A DNA stretch of 8,417 bases from Bacteroidales bacterium (GTDB lineage Bacteria > Bacteroidota > Bacteroidia > Bacteroidales > WCHB1-69): positions 1-8,417 of the forward strand of contig JAIROC010000266.1 of the NCBI GenBank assembly GCA_031257735.1. Reading direction: 5' to 3'. This document shows, in pieces, positions 1 to 5,652 of the stretch. Within the stretch, counting starts at the first letter, position 1, and each line of letters starts with the position of its first letter. The notes under the pieces were generated by a model, which worked only from the letters and a program-made list of their open reading frames with translations, had not been told where the DNA came from and ran no database searches. Made by a program: the position numbers and the translations under genes.

Positions 1-1392
1 GTTTTACCTGCCGGATATTTGTTCGGAACAGTTGCGGCGCTGACTGTCGCTGTTGCCGTTCACGGGCTGTTGCAATATTCGGGACTGACATTGTCGGCGA
101 ACAATTTCAAGATGACGGGGACGTTCGACAATCCGGCCGGTTTTGCTGCGGCTTTAGCCTGCGCCCTGCCATACGTTTTCGGGTTTTTCCGAAACCCTCG
201 CCGAGCGGTCGTATATGTTTCCGTGATTATTGCTTTTGTAATACTTTTGGCGGCGGTATTGTCCGGTTCGAGAGCGGCAATATTTGCAAGCCTTGTTGCG
301 ATAGTCTGTTATGCAGGCAGTAAATATTCGGGAATAAAGTGGAAGCGATGGTTGAAAATATCGCTTATCTGCATAGCTGTGGCAGGAACGACAGCTCTTT
401 ACTTCCTGAAAAAAGATTCTGCCGACGGACGACTGCTTATCTGGCAAAACACATTGAATATGGTCTTGGACAAACCGGTTGCCGGACATGGTTACGGAGC
501 GTTCAACGAAAAATATATGACGTATCAGGCGGAATATTTCGAGGCTCATCCCGACAGTAAGTATTCGCTTTTAGCCGACAATGTGTTGCATCCGTTCAAC
601 GAATATCTTTTGGTCGTGTCCGAGCATGGCGTTGTCGGGCTTGGCATTCTGGTATTACTGGGGTTATTTGTCGTCCGCAGTTATTTACGCAAACCCGACC
701 GTACAAAGTTTATTGCATTGTTGAGTCTGTTGTCTTTGGCTGTATTTTCGTGCTTTTCCTATCCTTTCAAATATCCGTTTACCTGGGTTATCGTTTTTCT
801 CAATATTGCGGCGCTCTGTCCTGCGGAGAAAATGTTTTCAAGCAACATATATAGCATGGCATTTCGAACAGGAACAGCCGTGTTTGCCGCCGGACTGCTG
901 TTCGCCGGAATCACTTTGATGAAGGCGGAAATCAGATGGAACACCGTCGCCAAACAGTCCTTAGCCGGAAAAACAGCGGAAATGTTGCCCGAATACGACA
1001 GATTATACAAAGAGCTTAATAAAAACGGGTTGTTTCTCTATAATCATGCCGCCGAACTCCACGAAGTCGGAGAATATGAACGAAGTCTTTCGGTATTTGA
1101 ACGGTGCATCAAACATTACAACGACTATGATGTGCAAATGCTCATTGCCGACAATTATAATAACCTGAAACAGTATGACAAAGCGGAATATCATCTGAAA
1201 CGTGCATCGGCAATGTGTCCTGTGCGTTTTATGCCTCTGTACCGGTTAGTGGAATTGTATCGCGCTACAAACCGGATGAATGAGGCTATAGTCCTGGCGC
1301 AACAAATACTTGATAAAAAGGTTAAAATACCGTCTCCAACCGTCAGCGCCATAAAAAACAAAATGAAACAGTTGATAAACGAACAACAGTAA
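1..1392 (+). CDS. O-antigen ligase-like (Wzy_C) membrane protein with C-terminal TPRs, 5' partial
   Basis: The frame is open from base 1 (VLPAGYLFGTV...), so the true start lies upstream and the in-frame TTG at 19 is not a credible start; 463 residues are visible. Several hydrophobic helices fill about residues 1-130 and 205-305. Between them lie Wzy_C/O-antigen-ligase hallmarks: SGSRAA (about 88-93), GRLLIW, the GHGYGAF loop (about 162-168) and HPFNEYL followed by EHGVVGLG (about 195-215). A soluble C-terminal part (about 346-440) reads as TPR-like helical pairs (YNHAAELHEVGEYERSLSVF, then ADNYNNLKQYDKAEYHLKRA). Wzy_C proteins polymerise or transfer lipid-linked glycans at the periplasmic face of the inner membrane; the family also contains protein O-oligosaccharyltransferases, and the substrate cannot be told here. 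The sigma gene follows after 18 nt, so co-transcription is likely. Base composition is more G+C-rich than in the downstream cassettes. The family call is firm; the role is not. Confidence 0.85.
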   Translation, partial: VLPAGYLFGTVAALTVAVAVHGLLQYSGLTLSANNFKMTGTFDNPAGFAAALACALPYVFGFFRNPRRAVVYVSVIIAFVILLAAVLSGSRAAIFASLVAIVCYAGSKYSGIKWKRWLKISLICIAVAGTTALYFLKKDSADGRLLIWQNTLNMVLDKPVAGHGYGAFNEKYMTYQAEYFEAHPDSKYSLLADNVLHPFNEYLLVVSEHGVVGLGILVLLGLFVVRSYLRKPDRTKFIALLSLLSLAVFSCFSYPFKYPFTWVIVFLNIAALCPAEKMFSSNIYSMAFRTGTAVFAAGLLFAGITLMKAEIRWNTVAKQSLAGKTAEMLPEYDRLYKELNKNGLFLYNHAAELHEVGEYERSLSVFERCIKHYNDYDVQMLIADNYNNLKQYDKAEYHLKRASAMCPVRFMPLYRLVELYRATNRMNEAIVLAQQILDKKVKIPSPTVSAIKNKMKQLINEQQ

Positions 1393-1410
1393 CCAAAATG
1401 ATAAAAGGCT

Positions 1411-1974
1411 ATGTCAAACGAACAAATAATAGAACAATTTAAAAACGGTGACCATCAAACATGGGGAGATATTTACATCAAATATCGGCAAAAACTAATC
1501 AATTTTCTGCAAAACTACAATGTGGAAAATGTGGAAGATATCGCAGAAGAGACATTTCTCCGGCTTTGGGAGAAGAGAGAACAGATTCAGCCGGACATGA
1601 ATCTGTTCAATTATATTTGTACTGTTGCGCTCAATATTGCGAAAAATAACTGCAATCACAATAATGTTGTACAGAGACATGCATCAAATACTGTTAATCA
1701 GGCAGACACTGAACAAAACCTGTATTTTCAGGAAGAGGAATTTATAGCTCACGACCTTTCGCGACAGATAAATATTATTGTTAAGAGAAATTTAACGTCC
1801 AGACAATGGGAGATGTTCTGTCTTTGGCAACAAGAGTTTACTTACAAAGAAATCGCCCGAAAACTTGGCGTCAAAGAAGGTACTGTTGAAACACATATTC
1901 ATCGAATTAAGAGAAAATTAAGAGAATTGGAGAAAAAAAATTTTTTCTGTTGTATAGGTATAAGGCTTACTTAA
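1411..1974 (+). CDS. ECF-type RNA polymerase sigma-70 family factor
   Basis: The 187-aa product has the two-domain ECF layout. Region 2 spans about residues 18-85 (WGDIYIKYRQKLINFL, then the core-binding/-10-recognition stretch VEDIAEETFLRLWEKRE and NLFNYICTVALNIAKNN). Region 4 spans about 120-172 (LTSRQWEMFCLWQQEFTYKEIARKLG, then VKEGTVETHIHRIKRKLREL), including the helix-turn-helix at about 142-166 that contacts the -35 element. No region 1.1 or 3 is present, as expected for ECF factors. ATG 1411 is preceded by AAAAGG about 3 nt upstream. No FecR-like anti-sigma gene follows, unlike classical FecI/FecR pairs, so the signal is unknown. The coding end runs through an A8T6 tract (1933-1946), where slippage could change the last dozen residues without harming region 4. 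It may drive the downstream cassettes, but that is inferred from position only. Confidence 0.9.
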   Translation: MSNEQIIEQFKNGDHQTWGDIYIKYRQKLINFLQNYNVENVEDIAEETFLRLWEKREQIQPDMNLFNYICTVALNIAKNNCNHNNVVQRHASNTVNQADTEQNLYFQEEEFIAHDLSRQINIIVKRNLTSRQWEMFCLWQQEFTYKEIARKLGVKEGTVETHIHRIKRKLRELEKKNFFCCIGIRLT

Positions 1975-2037
1975 CTGTATATATAATGTATGAGAATATT
2001 TTTTAATGTTATTTTAGAAAAAAGATAAAGAAAAATA

Positions 2038-2208
2038 ATGAAAAGGATTAAATTTATGACCTCGCACGCCAACGAGAGTGTCATGGAGGTGGAAGCTAAA
2101 GAAATCTCGTGTGGAAAGTTTAGATTTTGTAATACATTATGTGTTATTGCGATGATTATCGCAGGGTGTTTTGTAACGGGCTGTAGCATAGATGATGAAT
2201 ATAGATGA
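2038..2208 (+). CDS. N-terminal leader and lipoprotein signal peptide of the split JAMM-like lipoprotein
   Basis: This 56-codon ORF starts MKRIKFMTSHANESVM, continues with a charged stretch to about residue 30, and then has a hydrophobic segment (CVIAMIIAGCFVTGC) ending in a lipobox whose cysteine is residue 49, followed by SIDDE. It stops at TGA 2206-2208 only because of the 13-bp tandem duplication at 2188-2213. With one copy removed, the frame runs on as C-SIDDELSGSIDND into the 2192-2962 ORF, giving one lipoprotein that aligns with its paralog at 4834 from lipobox to C-terminus (AGCFVTGC against AGCFMTGC). The pre-signal extension is nearly identical to the start of the protein at 6742. 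Acidic residues right after the cysteine fit the Bacteroidota lipoprotein surface-export pattern. As it stands, the ORF would yield only a lipopeptide. The leader identification is secure; expression in this state is unknown. Confidence 0.75.
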   Translation: MKRIKFMTSHANESVMEVEAKEISCGKFRFCNTLCVIAMIIAGCFVTGCSIDDEYR

Positions 2209-2213
2209 TGAAT
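2188..2213 (+). repeat. Perfect 13-bp tandem duplication that breaks the reading frame
   Basis: ATAGATGATGAAT occurs twice head to tail (2188-2200 and 2201-2213), immediately 3' of the lipobox codon. Because 13 is not a multiple of 3, the second copy shifts the frame and creates the stop at 2206. One copy, or four copies, would restore the lipoprotein frame. A degenerate further copy (AGCATAGACAATGAC) lies just downstream. The repeat is read directly; whether copy number varies in a population is unknown. Confidence 0.9.
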
Positions 2214-2962
2214 TAAGCGGCAGCATAGACAATGACATAGTAACTTCTATAGAATTGGAAGAATACATCATTGCTGCGTCTGATTTTAAACAATCTCTTA
2301 CTGTTTTCGAACAAGAAATTAGCAAGATTGATTTTTCAAAATTGGAAGTTTCTTATGATAAAGAAAGTAGAAAGATTACAAGGCTTCCTGCTTCTATTGC
2401 TTCTGTTAGAATAGAAGAGAAACTTCAAATCTTTAATGAAAAGAAAGGAGCATTGATAGAAAAATATCCGGAATTTGTTTCGTTTTCAACAGAAACGAGC
2501 AGTAAATATTTTCAGCAATGTATTAAAAGTTCATCAAACGTAAACAATAAGTTATTAGAGTTTGGAATTAATTTTTCTCGACCAGTTCTAAAAAGTGGTA
2601 CAGTTGAAAATTATAGTAGTTATTATAGTTTGTTACCTATTTTATCCTCATGGGTGGGGAATTCTAACTACGTGGAATTAGCCATTGTCGCCTATGAAAA
2701 TGGTTCGTATTCGACATGGCTTGATAGTCGCAATACTACAAATCATTCTTACATAACACTCACAAAGAGGAATGGGAATTATTATTATGAAGGAGGAGGG
2801 AATTCTTATTATCCGGTTAGTTGGGGTAATTATCCTGTTAGTTGGATAGGTCATACTCACAGGGATAGCTCAAATCCATCAAGCACCGATATTGCAACCA
2901 GAAATGCCTATCCTGACATGTCCTTTAAGATATACTATAGCGGAAATTTTTATTCATATTAA
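2192..2962 (+). CDS. JAMM/JAB-like metallopeptidase domain protein, frameshifted from its lipoprotein leader
   Basis: The 256-aa ORF begins inside the 13-bp repeat and lacks its own signal peptide; the intended product is a lipoprotein starting at 2038. The N-terminal half is helical and charged (LEEYIIAASDFKQSL, FSTETSSKYFQQC). The C-terminal half carries NYVELAIVAYENG, then IGHTHRDSSNPSSTDIA. H221, H223, S230 and D233 form HxH-x6-S-x2-D, close to the zinc-binding JAMM signature HxH-x7-S-x2-D; E162 in NYVE is the best candidate for the catalytic glutamate. JAMM families are zinc isopeptidases or peptidases. The short spacing resembles JAB-like domains at toxin C-termini such as DUF4329, so a toxin-type domain is possible. 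It is clearly paralogous to the product of 4834-5637. A 7-residue tandem duplication (YPVSWGNYPVSW) precedes the HTH. The partner gene starts 19 nt after the stop. ATG 2192 could support reinitiation and give a cytosolic form, but this is untested. The motif is seen; activity is inferred. Confidence 0.65.
   Translation: MMNIDDELSGSIDNDIVTSIELEEYIIAASDFKQSLTVFEQEISKIDFSKLEVSYDKESRKITRLPASIASVRIEEKLQIFNEKKGALIEKYPEFVSFSTETSSKYFQQCIKSSSNVNNKLLEFGINFSRPVLKSGTVENYSSYYSLLPILSSWVGNSNYVELAIVAYENGSYSTWLDSRNTTNHSYITLTKRNGNYYYEGGGNSYYPVSWGNYPVSWIGHTHRDSSNPSSTDIATRNAYPDMSFKIYYSGNFYSY
2810..2851 (+). repeat. 21-bp in-frame tandem duplication upstream of the JAMM motif
   Basis: Two imperfect 21-bp units (2810-2830 and 2831-2851) share TATCC(G/T)GTTAGTTGG and encode YPVSWGN and YPVSWIG. 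The paralog at 4834 has a single equivalent (SPIDYIA) directly before its HTH, so the extra unit is specific to this copy. It lengthens the loop before the metal-binding histidines by seven residues without changing frame. Confidence 0.7.
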
Positions 2963-2981
2963 TGACTACCTTTTTCTAATT

Positions 2982-3686
2982 ATGAAAAAAACGGTTATAA
3001 CTTCTTTTTTATGGATACTTTTTGTTTCATTTGCATTTTCTCAAAATGGAGACCATGTCGACGGAGGTGATTTTTTAAAAAGAATTGAATATAATATGTA
3101 TGCAATGCGCACGGCTTATAATTTCGACAGTAAAGGCGATATAGAAAAATTGTTTTTCGGGGATTTAAACGCTTCGGTTGAGTTTTTTTACGAGCCTTCT
3201 TTCGAAGCTTCTGTCAATGGACCTGTTGGCTTTCGTATCGTGAGAGATTCGTTGGATGCATCTTATGTCTTTGAAATTAAATATATTTCCAATTATGAAG
3301 ATGTATATAGGAAAGTGTGGGACAGATATCGCTCAATGGCGAATTCTGATGAAAAATATAAACTTGTCGAAAAAGAACAGATAAAACTCTTTAAGGTTGA
3401 GACCTTGTCTCATCCCATTAGCGATAAGTTTGCGGAGAAACTGTACAAAAAGATGGTCTCTCTTATCGACAATTTTAAAGCCAAAGGAGTTCCACCGACA
3501 ATTTTTGACGGTTATAGCGTAACATTTCGAACTGTGGTCGATGATGAGGTGTGGTCGTTAAAAATTCATATACCTCAAGGGAACGCACTTAAAATGGCTG
3601 ATATTTGCAGGCAAATCATGGCAGATGATATTGAAACATATACTTTTAAGGAGGCTGAGTATATTAAATTGCTGGATGCGTTATAA
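2982..3686 (+). CDS. Exported partner protein of JAMM-like lipoprotein 1, function unknown
   Basis: ATG 2982 is chosen because it opens a clear Sec signal peptide (MKKTVITSFLWILFVSFAFSQ, likely cleaved near residue 20) with no lipobox; a longer in-frame reading from 2892 would overlap the upstream gene and bury the signal. The 234-aa product has no family that I recognise. It is clearly homologous along its length to the product of 5653-6465: shared blocks are FLKR(I/V)E.N, then DIEKL.FGD.NA.VEFF..PSFE, then GFRIV.DSLD, and later DGY......VV.DEVW.L.I..PQ and IC.Q. It follows the JAMM-like gene by 19 nt, and that gene order recurs in cassette 2. Conserved pairing with the lipoprotein suggests a dedicated periplasmic partner, for example an immunity protein, inhibitor, chaperone or substrate; the sequence does not choose among these. 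Confidence 0.75.
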   Translation: MKKTVITSFLWILFVSFAFSQNGDHVDGGDFLKRIEYNMYAMRTAYNFDSKGDIEKLFFGDLNASVEFFYEPSFEASVNGPVGFRIVRDSLDASYVFEIKYISNYEDVYRKVWDRYRSMANSDEKYKLVEKEQIKLFKVETLSHPISDKFAEKLYKKMVSLIDNFKAKGVPPTIFDGYSVTFRTVVDDEVWSLKIHIPQGNALKMADICRQIMADDIETYTFKEAEYIKLLDAL

Positions 3687-3750
3687 AATGACAAGGTCTT
3701 TATTTGGATGAATTAAGTTAACTCTGAGGGATAATAGTATCTTCCGGGTT

Positions 3751-3776
3751 TTGAAACTAAAAGAACGGAGTTTCAA
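3751..3776 (+). promoter_or_regulatory. Inverted repeat overlapping the start codon of the 33-aa ORF
   Basis: TTGAAAC (3751-3757) and GTTTCAA (3770-3776) are perfect complements enclosing a 12-nt loop that contains an ACGGA purine stretch. The last stem base is the A of ATG 3776, so an RNA hairpin would hold the start codon at its foot and expose the weak ribosome-binding stretch in the loop. No T-tract follows, so it is not an intrinsic terminator. It could equally be an operator. The palindrome is seen; the function is a guess. Confidence 0.35.
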
Positions 3777-3877
3777 TGCAAGAGGTTACTATTATTGATC
3801 GGGGTGAGATAAAAGAAATGATTTTTGATAATAATTCTATATGCTCTGGAGTATGGACATCTGCATGTCCACTTTAA
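3776..3877 (+). CDS. Possible 33-aa Cys/Trp-containing small peptide
   Basis: A short ORF starts MQEVTIIDRGEIKEM and ends NNSICSGVWTSACPL. Its two cysteines are seven residues apart and frame a tryptophan (CSGVWTSAC). It has an acidic, helix-prone first half and a compact C-terminal segment, the general shape of a leader plus core of a modified or disulfide-closed peptide. There is no Sec signal, so if it leaves the cell it needs another route, and no RiPP maturase or transporter is present in this window. It ends 7 nt before the next gene at 3885, which would fit translational coupling. ACGGAG lies about 5 nt upstream of the ATG. Short ORFs arise by chance, and this could be a non-coding leader of the operon. 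Confidence 0.35.
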   Translation: MQEVTIIDRGEIKEMIFDNNSICSGVWTSACPL

Positions 3878-3884
3878 TGTTTAT

Positions 3885-4196
3885 ATGAAATTTATGACGA
3901 GATTTGAAGTACATTTTAAAGACGAAATTATATCTGCATCCATGGATGACAAAGGTGTACTAGTTATCGCTGTTATTCATACAAAAAACTCCACTGATTT
4001 GCAGATTGCAGGTTCGATTCCCGAAAAATCTCTAACGAAGCATATCGAAGATATTGATAAAATAACAATAAAAAATATTGAAGCAGAACAAAATTCGGAA
4101 ACAGTGAATTCGTGTCCCAATGAAGATATAAATGCGTATCTTGTCGGTGCATATCATTTTCTGAAAGAAAAATTGATGGCGGATGGTTTATTATGA
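3885..4196 (+). CDS. Small protein of unknown function, related to the next gene product
   Basis: ATG 3885 (MKFMTRFEVHFKDEIIS) is preferred over an upstream TTG at 3825 because the family resemblance to the next protein begins at FEVHF and the stretch before it would overlap the 33-aa ORF; ATG 3894 is also possible. The 103-aa product is soluble, with alternating hydrophobic residues suggesting beta strands (VLVIAVIHT, DLQIAGSI, DKITIKNIEAE) and a C-terminal helix (INAYLVGAYHFLKEKLMADGLL). It aligns with the 4193 product: FE(V/I)xF at the start, G.I near the middle, a D-(K/E)-I-x-I strand, then E-rich linker and an LKEK-containing tail. Its stop overlaps the next start as ATGA, so the two are almost certainly co-translated. 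No known family is recognised. A small beta-rich adaptor, immunity or regulatory pair would fit. Confidence 0.6.
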   Translation: MKFMTRFEVHFKDEIISASMDDKGVLVIAVIHTKNSTDLQIAGSIPEKSLTKHIEDIDKITIKNIEAEQNSETVNSCPNEDINAYLVGAYHFLKEKLMADGLL

Positions 4197-4525
4197 AAGG
4201 ATTTGAAATAAAGTTCGGAAACAATACGTTAAGAATTGCCGAAGATGAACAAATGACAATATCCGTTATGGTCGAAAAAATTTACGGACAACTGAATTTT
4301 CATTGTAGCGGATACATTGTCAACAAAAATCTACATTTTTCGTGGTACCATGGAAATCTTAAATCAGGAGATGAAATTGTAATCGAAAGAAAAGAAATCG
4401 AGGAAACTTCCATGCCAATTATCAATTCGGAAGGACAGTATTTGACTGCTGAAGAACCGGAGGAAAATAAATTAAAGAATTTTAGTGTACTCGAAAATTA
4501 TTTAAAAGAAAAAGGATTGATATAA
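4193..4525 (+). CDS. Small protein of unknown function, paralogous to the preceding gene product
   Basis: The 110-aa product starts at ATG 4193 inside the stop of the upstream gene (ATGA overlap), which fixes the start. The N-terminal two thirds look beta-rich (MKGFEIKFGNNTLRI, ISVMVEKIYG, FHCSGYIVNKNLHFSWYHG, then GDEIVIERKEIEE). An acidic linker (YLTAEEPEENK) leads to a short C-terminal helix NYLKEKGLI. The GDEIVIE strand and size recall beta-grasp or other small beta-sheet folds, but that is only an impression. With the 3885 product it forms a diverged tandem pair of the same architecture, suggesting a heterodimer or two versions of one role. There is no signal peptide, so it is cytosolic. 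The intergenic repeat element begins 7 nt after its stop. Confidence 0.7.
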   Translation: MKGFEIKFGNNTLRIAEDEQMTISVMVEKIYGQLNFHCSGYIVNKNLHFSWYHGNLKSGDEIVIERKEIEETSMPIINSEGQYLTAEEPEENKLKNFSVLENYLKEKGLI

Positions 4526-4531
4526 AAAATT

Positions 4532-4710
4532 ATTGTAACTACTCAGGTATCATTTATATGATAGCGGGACGAATGTCAAACCCTTTAACAACACAAAACC
4601 AAGGCAAGGCGACCTGTCGGAGAATGAAACTCCGAAGGGACTCTTGCCTCCCTGAGTGGGATGTGGTATAATTTTTTCATTCTGTTCCGGCAAAACCACA
4701 TGTCATCTAA
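4532..4710. repeat. Modular intergenic repeat element, copy A
   Basis: The left end is ATTGTAACTACTCAGGTAT (4532-4550), identical to 6459-6477. The right end, TGTTCCGGC....CC.CA.GTC.TCTAA (4683-4710), matches 6655-6682. The middles differ. Read in frame, the right end encodes LFRQNHMSSK here and MFRRCRRSSN in copy B, and the upstream part reads SGMWYNFFILFRQNHMSS, so the elements look like decayed members of a dispersed coding or mobile family. No transposase, long terminal inverted repeats or obvious target duplication is seen. Copies A and B bracket cassette 2. Confidence 0.6.
4548..4701 (+). other. Cluster of potential stem-loops inside repeat copy A
   Basis: Three perfect inverted repeats lie in series: TATCAT/ATGATA (4548-4553 and 4558-4563, 4-nt loop); AGGCAAG/CTTGCCT (4602-4608 and 4643-4649) enclosing TCGGAG/CTCCGA (4617-4622 and 4630-4635, 7-nt loop); and ATGTGGT/ACCACAT (4661-4667 and 4695-4701). 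The nested second one is the strongest. This could be a structured RNA, a leader of the downstream operon, or a relic of a mobile element. No T-tract follows the strong stem directly, so a simple terminator is unlikely, although a six-T run sits in the loop of the third stem (4673-4678). Confidence 0.4.
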
Positions 4711-4745
4711 AAAGTGAATTATAAGAAGACAATTTTGTCGATTAG

Positions 4746-4769
4746 TTAATTTGCTTGGAATAGAATAAA
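4746..4769 (+). promoter_or_regulatory. Candidate promoter segment shared by cassettes 2 and 3 (cassette 2 copy)
   Basis: TTAATTTG (4746-4753) followed by GGAATAGAATAAA (4757-4769) closely matches TTAATTTTG-GGATAGAATAAA (6683-6703) ahead of cassette 3. The T-rich part resembles the Bacteroidota -7 element TAnnTTTG, here one base short. No convincing -33 TTTG at the right spacing is seen. It lies about 65 nt before the start at 4834. Confidence 0.25.
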
Positions 4770-4833
4770 CAAACATATAATAAATTATAAATTTTTGTCT
4801 GCTTAAAGGAGTGGACGTTAAACATAAATAGAA

Positions 4834-5637
4834 ATGAAAAATATATTAAAAATAAAAGTATTAGTAACGATTGCAATATTTGTTGCAGGTTGTTTTATGA
4901 CAGGATGTCAGAAAGAATATAATAATGATAGCCACGATATTTTGGATGACAGCTCGCTGGAAATAGAAGAATACATTATAGCTGGGCTTGATTATCAGCA
5001 TGCTTTGAATACCTTTAGTAATGAAATTAAAAATATTGATTTCTCAAAAATTAGCAGGTCTCAGGACTCCAAAGGAAACATAGTTGTACATATTTCTACT
5101 TCTGTTTGTATAGAAGAAAAAGTCAGAACATTTAATGAGAAAAAGAAACTGTTGCTTGATAAATGCCCTCAAATCGTATCATTCTCATCCAAGGTAAGAA
5201 GCGATTATTTTCAACAACGGATGCGAAATTCTGCGATTATAAATGAAAAGGCATTGGAATTAGGTATCAATATTAATAAGCCAAGACTTAAAAATTGGTC
5301 TTATGAATCTTATAGTGATAATAGTTATATAGCCTATCTTGATAGCCAATTATCCAGTAGTAATTATGTTGAGATTGTTTTAATTGTGTTTGAAAATGGG
5401 ACGGCAATGACATATATTGATTCTAGAAATACTAGTTCAGAATGCTGGTATCCTACTTTATACAAACAAAATAATAAATGGTATGTGGTGCTCAACAATA
5501 GTAGTCCCATTGATTATATTGCTCATACTCACAGATATAGCAATACGCCATCTGCGCAAGATTTGGCTAGTAGTTGGTCGTACCCCGGATTAGACGAACG
5601 TATTTATACATCTGGCGGTAATACAACAGCATATTAA
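4834..5637 (+). CDS. Lipoprotein with JAMM/JAB-like metallopeptidase domain (intact copy)
   Basis: The 267-aa product begins with a lipoprotein signal peptide, hydrophobic to AGCFMTGC; the lipobox cysteine is C25 (C20 in VAGC is a less likely alternative). The mature N-terminus QKEYN resembles the Bacteroidota lipoprotein surface-export signal (QKDDE type in Capnocytophaga), so it is probably exposed on the outer membrane. A helical region (about 43-150, EIEEYIIAGLDYQHALN) precedes the C-terminal domain with E180 in NYVE and the metal-motif candidates H231, H233, S240 and D243 in IAHTHRYSNTPSAQDLA, then ERIYTSGG. This is HxH-x6-S-x2-D, a JAMM-like signature with one-residue-shorter spacing, seen identically in the paralog at 2192. 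Unlike the products of 2038 and 6742 it lacks the HANESVM extension. Its partner starts 15 nt after its stop. A secreted zinc peptidase or a toxin-type domain is likely, but unproved. Confidence 0.75.
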   Translation: MKNILKIKVLVTIAIFVAGCFMTGCQKEYNNDSHDILDDSSLEIEEYIIAGLDYQHALNTFSNEIKNIDFSKISRSQDSKGNIVVHISTSVCIEEKVRTFNEKKKLLLDKCPQIVSFSSKVRSDYFQQRMRNSAIINEKALELGININKPRLKNWSYESYSDNSYIAYLDSQLSSSNYVEIVLIVFENGTAMTYIDSRNTSSECWYPTLYKQNNKWYVVLNNSSPIDYIAHTHRYSNTPSAQDLASSWSYPGLDERIYTSGGNTTAY

Positions 5638-5652
5638 ATTTTATTGTTGGTT

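Noticed and set aside
1931..1948. Perfect A/T palindrome AGAAAAAAAATTTTTTCT as a bidirectional terminator
   Set aside because: It lies inside the sigma coding sequence, has no G+C stem, and a pure A/T self-complement would be too weak. Its main relevance is as a slippage-prone tract.
3825..3884. TTG-initiated extension of the 3885 gene
   Set aside because: It overlaps the 33-aa ORF out of frame, and similarity to the paralogous neighbour begins only after ATG 3885.
4558..4671. Plus-strand 37-codon ORF starting MIAGRMSNPL
   Set aside because: It overlaps the strong stem-loop of repeat copy A, has no partner or conserved context, and other frames across the same repeat look equally coding-like.
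4585..4776. Minus-strand ORF of 63 codons in the gap between 4525 and 4834
   Set aside because: It lies almost wholly on the repeat element and its stem-loops, has no start signal or recognisable domain, and is better explained as a reading through the repeat.
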